Notes under the pieces: model-generated
Databases searched by the model: none
Seen by the model: only the letters and a program-made list of their open reading frames with translations
What the model was told of the DNA's origin: nothing
DNA from: an uncultured Bacteroidales bacterium
GTDB taxonomy: Bacteria; Bacteroidota; Bacteroidia; Bacteroidales; F082
NCBI GenBank assembly: GCA_947303085.1
Contig: CAMYXP010000001.1
Span: forward strand, 248,001-312,000
DNA length: 64,000 nucleotides
Direction: 5' to 3'
Made by a program: the position numbers and the translations under genes
Part shown: positions 58,724-64,000 of the stretch, piece after piece
Layout: each line of letters opens with the position of its first letter
How positions within the stretch are numbered: position 1 is the first letter of the stretch

Positions 58724-60516
58724 TGGAAATAGTCGAAGACGATTTTTGCTTTGGCAGGACCGATAATCTCGCTAAGTTGTTGTAAATCAGCAGTTTTAAT
58801 ATTTTTTACAGATTTCAGTTCGAGAAGAAGTTTCTCGGCTGTGGTCTTTCCTATGCCTTTGATGTCGTTGAGTTCGGAGTGTATGAAGCCTTTCTCGAAC
58901 TTCTTGCGGTGGAAGCTTATGGCGAAACGATGCACCTCTTCCTGAATCTGAGCGAGCAGATGGAAGGCGCTGGAGTTTGGTTTCAGCTGCACTACATGAG
59001 GCGGAAAACCGAACAAAAGCTCGTTGGTGCGATGGCTGTCGTTTTTGGCCAGTCCGGCAATCGGGATTTCGAGATGCAGCTCATCTTCAATGACTTGACG
59101 CACCACCTCCATCTGACCTTTGCCTCCGTCGGTGATGATGAGATTCGGCAGTTCTTTGCCCTCCTCGACGAGGCGTGTATAACGGCGGCGCACCACCTCG
59201 CGCATCGAGGCATAATCGTCGGGACCTTGCACTGTTTTGATATTGAAATGCCGATAGCCCGACTTGTTTGGCTTGCCGTTGACGAACTGCACCATACCTG
59301 CCACGGCATAGTCGCCCTGGAAATTGGAGTTATCGAAACATTCAATGATTGCTGGTAGTTCGGGCAGATGCAAGTCTTTTTGCAGCTCCGCCAAAATGCG
59401 CTTTGAATGACGTTCGGGGTCGACCAAAGAGCGCAGTTTCTCGGTCTCGAAACGATATTGCTTGGCGTTGCGTGTCGAGAGAGCCAGAATCTCAAATTTC
59501 TCGCCTTTTTTCGGGATGGTGAACTTCACGTTATTGAGCTCCATGTCGAGTTTCATCGGGACGATGATCTCGCGAACAGAACTCTCGAATCGTTGACGTA
59601 ACTCAATGATTGCCAACGATAAAAGTTCTTCTGGCGTCTCTTCCAACCGACGTTTCATCTCGATGGAGAACGACTGGATTATCGCACCTTGGATGATGCG
59701 CATGTAGTTGACATAGAATGAACTGTCGGCGTTGTCGTAAGAAAATACCTCCATGTCGTGGAGAGTGTTGCTGCTCACGATGCTGCGCGCATGGTAGTTT
59801 TCAAGAAGGTCGTATTTCTGTTTGATGATCTGCGCCTGCTCGAACTCGAGTCGTGAGGCATGGTCCATCATCTGTGCTTTCAGGTCTTTCAAAACTCCGG
59901 AGATGTTGCCTTTTATGACTTCTTTTGTATTGGAAATCATATAGTTATAATCCTCTTCGGAGATGAGGTTGGCACAAGGGGCCTTGCAGTTGCCTATATG
60001 ATATTCGAGGCAAGGACGGTAGTGGTTGTTGGCGATGAACTGATCTTTCAGGTTGAGTTTACAAGTGCGCAAAGGATAAACCTGTTTCAAAATATCGAGA
60101 AGAGTTCTCGCTGTCATCACTGAAGGGTAGGGGCCGTAGTAAAGCGAGCCGTCGTTGACCTTTTTTCTGGTGAGGAAAATTCGCGGAAAGCACTCGTTTT
60201 TAATGCAAATCCAAGGATAGGTCTTGTCGTCCTTGAGCATAATATTGTAGCGCGGCTTGTACTGCTTGATGAAGTTGTTTTCGAGCAAAAAAGCCTCAGC
60301 TTCGCTGCCTACAACAGTAAAGCGGATATCGGCTATTTTGCTGACAAGAAGGCGTGTCTTGCCGGTCTGCTCTTTGTTGAAATAGCTTGATACTCTGCGT
60401 TTTAGGTTCTTTGCCTTGCCGACATAGATAATCTCGCCAGTCTCGTCGAAGTACTGGTAGACCCCCGGTGATGTCGGGATGGTCTTTAATATCGAGGTTA
60501 TTCTGTCGGAAGCCAT
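58720..60516 (-). CDS. uvrC: Excinuclease ABC subunit C
   Basis: The nuclease that makes both incisions in nucleotide-excision repair. The 598-residue protein shows an N-terminal GIY-YIG domain (TSPGVYQYFDETGEIIYVGKAKNLKRRV), a UVR-like region (EFEQAQIIKQKYDLLENY), the RNase H-like C-terminal nuclease half (ECFDNSNFQGDYAVAGMVQF, LIITDGGKGQMEVV) and a final HhH pair (LNDIKGIGKTTAEKLLLELKSVKNI). Complete. One base upstream lies the thiL stop, so thiL and uvrC are probably co-transcribed. Confidence 0.96.
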   Translation of the reverse strand: MASDRITSILKTIPTSPGVYQYFDETGEIIYVGKAKNLKRRVSSYFNKEQTGKTRLLVSKIADIRFTVVGSEAEAFLLENNFIKQYKPRYNIMLKDDKTYPWICIKNECFPRIFLTRKKVNDGSLYYGPYPSVMTARTLLDILKQVYPLRTCKLNLKDQFIANNHYRPCLEYHIGNCKAPCANLISEEDYNYMISNTKEVIKGNISGVLKDLKAQMMDHASRLEFEQAQIIKQKYDLLENYHARSIVSSNTLHDMEVFSYDNADSSFYVNYMRIIQGAIIQSFSIEMKRRLEETPEELLSLAIIELRQRFESSVREIIVPMKLDMELNNVKFTIPKKGEKFEILALSTRNAKQYRFETEKLRSLVDPERHSKRILAELQKDLHLPELPAIIECFDNSNFQGDYAVAGMVQFVNGKPNKSGYRHFNIKTVQGPDDYASMREVVRRRYTRLVEEGKELPNLIITDGGKGQMEVVRQVIEDELHLEIPIAGLAKNDSHRTNELLFGFPPHVVQLKPNSSAFHLLAQIQEEVHRFAISFHRKKFEKGFIHSELNDIKGIGKTTAEKLLLELKSVKNIKTADLQQLSEIIGPAKAKIVFDYFH

Positions 60517-61551
60517 TTAAAAGTGCTTAAACCCTTGCGCTTCGATCGGAACCTGATGATTATCAGGCGTTATGAGGTTGGCTTGTCCTTCGTCGGCGGT
60601 CATGTAGCCGATGATGCGGACGTCGTCCAAATCCTTCACTTTCTCGTAGTCGCTTTGAGCGATGGTGAACAGCAGCTCGTAGTCTTCGCCGCCATTCAGA
60701 GCTGCAATACTAGGTACGATGTTGAAGTCCTTCGCTGTCTGTATCGTCTTCTGGTTCATCGGGATACGGTCTTCGTAAACCATGCATCCCACCTTTGACT
60801 CTTTGCAGAGATGCAGAACCTCTGATGCCAGACCGTCGGAAATGTCGATCATCGAAGTCGGCTTCACCTTTATTTCCTTGAGTTTCTCGACGATATCGCG
60901 ACGAGCTTCAGGTTTCAGCTGGCGTTCAAGAATATAATCGTATCCAGCAAATTCAGGTTGCATGTTCGGGTCGGCCATGAAAGCGGCTTTTTCACGTTCG
61001 AGGATAAGCAATCCGGTATAAGCTGCACCGAGATTACCGCTCACGCAAAGCAGGTCGTTAGGTTTTGCTCCGCTGCGATAGACGATGTCTTCTTTTTTAG
61101 CCTTACCAATCACCGTCACCGAGATGAAAAGTCCTGATTTTGAAGCAGTTGTATCGCCACCTACGAGGTCAACATGATAACGGTCGCAAGCCAGACGGAT
61201 GCCGCGATAAATCTCTTCAATTGCCTCGACGGAATATTTGCTGCTGATGCCGAGTCCGACCACGATTTGTGTCGGGGTGCCGTTCATCGCATAGATGTCA
61301 GAGAAGTTGACGACTGCTGCCTTGTAGCCAAGATGTTTCAGCGGGCAATAGGTCATGTCGAAGTGTACGCCTTCGCAGAGAATGTCAACGGATACAAGCG
61401 TCTGCTCGTCTTTATGGTCGATAACGGCTGCGTCGTCGCCGACGGCTTTCATCGTTGAGTCGTTGTAAATCTTGACGTTCTTGACGAGCTTGTCGATAAG
61501 CGCGAATTCGCCGAGTTCCGAGAGATTGGTGATGTTTTCCTGATCTGCCAT
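60517..61551 (-). CDS. thiL: Thiamine-monophosphate kinase
   Basis: Phosphorylates thiamine monophosphate to thiamine diphosphate. The 344-residue product has the ThiL/PurM-like fold with VGDDAAVIDHKDEQTLVSVDILCEGVHFD at the N-terminus, VVNFSDIYAMNGTP, LVGGDTTASKSGLFISVTVIG and DISDGLASEVLHLCKESKVGC. Metal-binding aspartates are in place. Directly before uvrC (1 base apart), it is preceded by the terminator of tRNA-Met, so it must have its own start of transcription that I cannot identify. Confidence 0.93.
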   Translation of the reverse strand: MADQENITNLSELGEFALIDKLVKNVKIYNDSTMKAVGDDAAVIDHKDEQTLVSVDILCEGVHFDMTYCPLKHLGYKAAVVNFSDIYAMNGTPTQIVVGLGISSKYSVEAIEEIYRGIRLACDRYHVDLVGGDTTASKSGLFISVTVIGKAKKEDIVYRSGAKPNDLLCVSGNLGAAYTGLLILEREKAAFMADPNMQPEFAGYDYILERQLKPEARRDIVEKLKEIKVKPTSMIDISDGLASEVLHLCKESKVGCMVYEDRIPMNQKTIQTAKDFNIVPSIAALNGGEDYELLFTIAQSDYEKVKDLDDVRIIGYMTADEGQANLITPDNHQVPIEAQGFKHF

Positions 61552-61564
61552 GTTATTGAATATT

Positions 61565-61598
61565 AAAAAAAAGTCCCAACGTCAGTTGGGACTTTTTT
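61565..61598. terminator. Terminator after tRNA-Met
   Basis: Stem AAGTCCCAAC / GTTGGGACTT with a GTCA loop, flanked by an A-run and a T-run, so it works in both directions. It lies just after the minus-strand tRNA and just before thiL. Confidence 0.9.
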
Positions 61599-61605
61599 GT
61601 TTATG

Positions 61606-61679
61606 TGCTCCCACTAGGACTTGAACCTAGGACCAACTGATTATGAGTCAGCTACTCTAACCGACTGAGCTATAGGAGC
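61606..61679 (-). tRNA. tRNA-Met (anticodon CAT, probably elongator)
   Basis: Minus-strand cloverleaf: acceptor GCTCCTA with TGGGAGC (one G-T pair), D-arm GCTC...GAGT, anticodon stem CTGA/TCAG around CTCATAA (CAT at 61645-61643), T-stem CCTAG/CTAGG with loop TTCAAGT, discriminator A. It pairs normally at 1:72 and lacks the three G-C anticodon-stem pairs of the initiator, so it is elongator Met. Ile2 (lysidine-modified CAT) cannot be fully excluded from sequence alone. CCA is not encoded. Confidence 0.85.
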
Positions 61680-61697
61680 TGGAAAAATTTCCGGCTG

Positions 61698-61727
61698 CAA
61701 AAGTACGAAAAATTTTGATTGTGACAA
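61698..61727 (-). promoter_or_regulatory. Promoter of tRNA-Met
   Basis: Minus-strand TTG (61727-61725), a 19-base spacer and TACTTTTG (61705-61698). The mature tRNA begins 19 bases downstream. Confidence 0.7.
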
Positions 61728-61746
61728 CAAAAAGTTTAAAGATTTT

Positions 61747-61824
61747 GAATTTTTAATACCCTTTTCGAAATACTCAACAGTACCCTGTGGTAGGTCGCAT
61801 TTCTGCAAAGGGCATTAAAAATTC
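61747..61824 (-). other. 78-nt hairpin element after dusB
   Basis: GAATTTTTAATACCCTTT (61747-61764) and AAAGGGCATTAAAAATTC (61807-61824) are reverse complements in 17 of 18 positions. Inside, GAAAT/ATTTC and CAG/CTG segments could extend the fold. It begins 5 bases after the dusB stop codon (reading leftward) and ends before the tRNA promoter. It may be a terminator-like 3' structure, a small RNA or another mobile palindrome; no second copy is in the window. Confidence 0.6.
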
Positions 61825-61828
61825 TCAA

Positions 61829-62803
61829 TTAAGTGTAGTATTCTTCAATTTCATTGAGAATTGCTGTCACTTCCGCTACCGTCGGCACTTCCATTAGCTT
61901 CATTTTGAACTGTTTGAAGTTCGGGAACCCTTTGAAGTATAAGCCCCAGTGTTTTCGCATTTCGATGACGGCATAGTGTTCGTCTTTGTAGTTTAACGAG
62001 TCGTTGAGATGCATTTTCGCCACTTTAACACGCTCTTCAACGGATGGTTTTTCGTCTTCGACACCTTTTTCAAGATAATCGTGAATCTCTTTGAAAATCC
62101 AGGGGTTTCCGTAGGTGGCGCGACCGATCATGAGGCCGTCTACACCGAAAGTGTCCTTGAAATATTTCGCTGATTTGCCATCGACCACGTCGCCGTTGCC
62201 GATGATTGGAATGGTCATGCGAGGGTTGTTTTTCACTGCCCCGATGAGTGTCCAGTCGGCAGGCTCGCCCCATTTTGTTGTGCGAAGTCGTCCATGGATG
62301 GTAAGCGCCTGAATGCCAACATCTTGAAGTCGTTCTGCGATTTCAACTATGTCTTTGTGCTCGCTGTTGTAACCTAACCTCGTCTTAACCGTGACAGGCG
62401 TTTTCACTGCTTTCACCACAGCCTCGGTGATGGCAACCATCTTTGGGATGTCGTTCATGATGCCTGAGCCGGCACCTTTCGATGCCACTTTCTTCACCGG
62501 GCATCCGAAGTTGATGTCGATGATATCAGGGCTGTATCTTTCGGCATATTGTGCCGCCTCTACCATCGGCTGGACAGCATTTCCGAAGATTTGCACTCCA
62601 AACGGTTGTTCGCTTTCGGTATATCGTAACTTATTGATACTCTTTACTGCATCGCGAATCAATCCGTCCGACGAGATGAACTCGGAATAGACGATGTCTG
62701 CGCCGTACATCTTGCACACATGCCTGAACGGAGGGTCGGTGACGCCCTCCATCGGTGCCAACAGCAGGGGATAACGGTCAAAGTTGAGATTCGCAATTTT
62801 CAT
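61829..62803 (-). CDS. dusB: tRNA-dihydrouridine synthase
   Basis: Reduces specific uridines of tRNA to dihydrouridine with FMN. The 324-residue protein shows LLLAPMEGVTDPPFRHVCKMYGAD, IDINFGCPVKKVASKGAGSGIM (catalytic cysteine), VTVKTRLGYN, IQALTIHGRLRTT and IIGNGDVVDGKSAKYF, in the DusB pattern. The -7 box TAATTTTG at 62815-62808 is followed by only CGGC before ATG, so the mRNA is probably leaderless. The neighbouring tRNA-Met lies just downstream. Confidence 0.95.
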   Translation of the reverse strand: MKIANLNFDRYPLLLAPMEGVTDPPFRHVCKMYGADIVYSEFISSDGLIRDAVKSINKLRYTESEQPFGVQIFGNAVQPMVEAAQYAERYSPDIIDINFGCPVKKVASKGAGSGIMNDIPKMVAITEAVVKAVKTPVTVKTRLGYNSEHKDIVEIAERLQDVGIQALTIHGRLRTTKWGEPADWTLIGAVKNNPRMTIPIIGNGDVVDGKSAKYFKDTFGVDGLMIGRATYGNPWIFKEIHDYLEKGVEDEKPSVEERVKVAKMHLNDSLNYKDEHYAVIEMRKHWGLYFKGFPNFKQFKMKLMEVPTVAEVTAILNEIEEYYT

Positions 62804-62807
62804 GCCG

Positions 62808-62815
62808 CAAAATTA
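62808..62815 (-). promoter_or_regulatory. -7 box 4 bases before the dusB start codon
   Basis: TAATTTTG on the minus strand, then CGGC and ATG at 62803. It is one of four genes in the window with exactly this spacing. Confidence 0.6.
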
Positions 62816-62834
62816 CGAATTTTTCTGACAGTAA

Positions 62835-63467
62835 TTACTTTTCTCCGAATGTGACGCCTTTGGAGATTTTTCCTTTCTTGATGGATGCTGCCCAAATGAA
62901 CATTATTAATATGAATAATATGGCTATAATTGTCACCAAAATCTCGAGTACCTTGGTCGCGGTTAACACCGGTTTGATGGTCTGTTCCTTCACATAATTG
63001 AGTATGTTGTTGACAGAGAAGGTGTTGCCCGCTTCCTCGAACATTTTCATGTTGTCGTCAAGATTGTTGGCGAATTTGTTGAACATCTTGATGTAATAGC
63101 GCACGCCGAAAGTGCGGGTCAGGAAACCGGCATATTCGTTGTTAATCAGATAATCCGACACATCTTGTGATTTATTGAGATATGCCTTGAATTGTGTGGC
63201 GTCCATGTCGGTATCTGTGCTGCCGGGATTCAAGCTTTCAAGTTGTGTTTTGATTTGCGCGATGCCGGTGGTGAGGATTTTATCGGTTGAACTCGGAATC
63301 TTGGTTACACCGAGCAGCAAAACCATTATAAGCACGGCTCCGGTTATCGTCAGGATGATGTTAAATGTCTTGTGCCGCGACTTCTCGAGCCGTGAGGCAT
63401 ACCATACTGTCAACGCTGTTAGTGCTATTATTGCTAAAAATATCAATATTATTAAAGATGTTTTCAT
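62835..63467 (-). CDS. Membrane protein of unknown function
   Basis: 210 residues. Two N-terminal transmembrane helices (~4-24 and ~37-57), a ~110-residue soluble segment with coiled-coil-like and acidic stretches (FKAYLNKSQDVSDYLIN, YYIKMFNKFANNLDDNMKMFEEAG), and one C-terminal helix (~171-193) before a lysine-rich tail. No family is recognised. It lies 2 bases downstream of another membrane gene on the same strand, forming an apparent unit of at least three genes with the partial gene at the right edge. Confidence 0.72.
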   Translation of the reverse strand: MKTSLIILIFLAIIALTALTVWYASRLEKSRHKTFNIILTITGAVLIMVLLLGVTKIPSSTDKILTTGIAQIKTQLESLNPGSTDTDMDATQFKAYLNKSQDVSDYLINNEYAGFLTRTFGVRYYIKMFNKFANNLDDNMKMFEEAGNTFSVNNILNYVKEQTIKPVLTATKVLEILVTIIAILFILIMFIWAASIKKGKISKGVTFGEK

Positions 63468-63469
63468 GT

Positions 63470-63910
63470 TTATCTTTTTATTTCTCTCATATATACTATT
63501 GATTTCTTGGGCTTATGCGCTTTCGCTAGCTTTTTGATAAAAGGTTCTTTGTATTTTTTGAGGTTTTTGTATTCGTTCTGTTTGTCAAGGTCTTTAAGCA
63601 CAATCTTTACAAGCAGCCGTCCGCAGGGTGCTTTCATATATTCGGAGAACGTGTCGGGACGTAAGGATTCGACATTGCGTTCAAACAACACGTGGTATTT
63701 TCGCTTTTTGTCATTCCATGATCTGAATATCTCGACGCTTCCTTTTAAAATAATGAATACAACCACTGCCTGCGCTGCCACAAGCCACCACTGCCCGAAC
63801 CTGTATATCGGGATAAACGCCATGCCTGCCCCCATGATAAGCAGGAGGAAGGCATAAGCGTTCAAATAGACAAATCTGCCGAAAGTGGCTATTGATTTTT
63901 CAGATATCAT
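63470..63910 (-). CDS. Small membrane protein of unknown function
   Basis: 146 residues. Two adjacent transmembrane helices (~16-36 and ~41-60), the stretch SWNDKKRKYHVLFERNVESLRPDTFSEYMKAPCGRLLVKIVL, and a basic C-terminus rich in lysine. I do not recognise the family. Its start overlaps the upstream partial gene's stop by 3-4 bases (ATGA), and it is followed after 2 bases by a second membrane gene, so the three probably form one transcript. Confidence 0.72.
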   Translation of the reverse strand: MISEKSIATFGRFVYLNAYAFLLLIMGAGMAFIPIYRFGQWWLVAAQAVVVFIILKGSVEIFRSWNDKKRKYHVLFERNVESLRPDTFSEYMKAPCGRLLVKIVLKDLDKQNEYKNLKKYKEPFIKKLAKAHKPKKSIVYMREIKR

Positions 63911-64000
63911 GCTTTTGCGGTGAGAGCATTGTAGAATGCGTCCACAATGGCCTTGGCTTCCTCATCGGTTGAGCTGTAGAGGGTGAATTCATATTCGTGC
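63907..64000 (-). CDS. C-terminal end of an unidentified gene (cut by window edge)
   Basis: Thirty codons are visible in frame up to TGA at 63909-63907; the tail reads HEYEFTLYSSTDEEAKAIVDAFYNALTAKA. The stop overlaps the next gene's ATG. Too short for a family call, but the helix-rich, acidic tail suggests a soluble protein. Confidence 0.6.
   Translation of the reverse strand, partial: HEYEFTLYSSTDEEAKAIVDAFYNALTAKA

Overview
The window looks like a chromosomal segment of a Bacteroidota bacterium, most likely a Bacteroidales lineage with a type IX secretion system (T9SS). Evidence: many genes are preceded by the Bacteroidota -7 box TAnnTTTG, some with a -33 TTTG about 20 bases upstream; Shine-Dalgarno sequences are absent; murF and alr are fused; two large secreted proteins end in the YPNP-type T9SS sorting domain; and several families otherwise typical of this phylum are present (DUF4271, DUF4296, DUF4465, DUF5689, DUF6029, Omp28). 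No plasmid, phage, insertion sequence, CRISPR array or rRNA was seen. Genes are closely packed and no gene-free stretch exceeds 300 bases.

Layout. 1-5.3 kb: pta (cut by the left edge), DUF4271-hemD-rnpA-yidD-S41 protease-cdd. 5.3-9.4 kb (minus): gtrA-like, CPBP protease, malQ, adk, hpt. 9.4-15.3 kb (plus): purE, then a cobalamin riboswitch in front of a T9SS-exported DUF4465 protein, a CoA-transferase and a MarC protein. 15.3-22.6 kb (minus): ComEA-like protein, Na+-coupled NSS transporter, upp, FemAB-like acyltransferase, polysaccharide deacetylase, GH3 lipoprotein. 22.7-26.7 kb (plus): gingipain-like C25 peptidase and a small lipoprotein. 26.7-33.8 kb: hslR, der, era, an initiator tRNA, then the envelope genes Omp28, DUF6029 and TlpA, then manA. 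33.9-36.7 kb (plus): M20 amidohydrolase, LOG, and a P-loop kinase/dCMP deaminase fusion. 36.7-41.7 kb: pdxA, murF-alr, secreted endonuclease-like protein. 41.8-50.3 kb (plus): TonB-dependent receptor, two DUF5689 lipoproteins, GT2, pyrC, YwqK-like lipoprotein, tadA. 50.3-56 kb: waaA, an outer-membrane protein, a lipoprotein, an M16 peptidase, lptB, kdsD. 56-64 kb: recQ, DUF4296, uvrC, thiL, tRNA-Met, dusB and unknown membrane genes.

How the genes work together. Most are housekeeping: nucleotide salvage (cdd, hpt, upp, adk), pyrimidine and purine synthesis (pyrC, purE), cofactors (hemD, pdxA, thiL), ribosome and RNA maturation (der, era, rnpA, tadA, dusB, hslR), LPS and wall synthesis (waaA, kdsD, lptB, murF-alr) and DNA repair (uvrC, recQ). 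The accessory layer concerns the cell surface: T9SS cargo, a TonB receptor with surface lipoproteins, and a B12-controlled surface protein.

The most unusual signal is a dense population of small interspersed repeats. (a) A palindromic element (CGTCATTTCGA...) is read in frame inside two unrelated proteins and encodes the shared peptide SFRAxRSGVEKSST. (b) A 28-bp palindrome (GTAGAGACG...CGTCTCTAC) lies inside three coding regions. (c) Heptamer arrays (AGTCTTT, AGTTTAG, GGATAAG, GCCAATA types), often folded back on themselves, and GTAGGGGC palindromes sit at gene ends and supply the stop codons of nine genes. (d) Four genes have a -7 box exactly 4 bases before the start codon, which predicts leaderless mRNAs.
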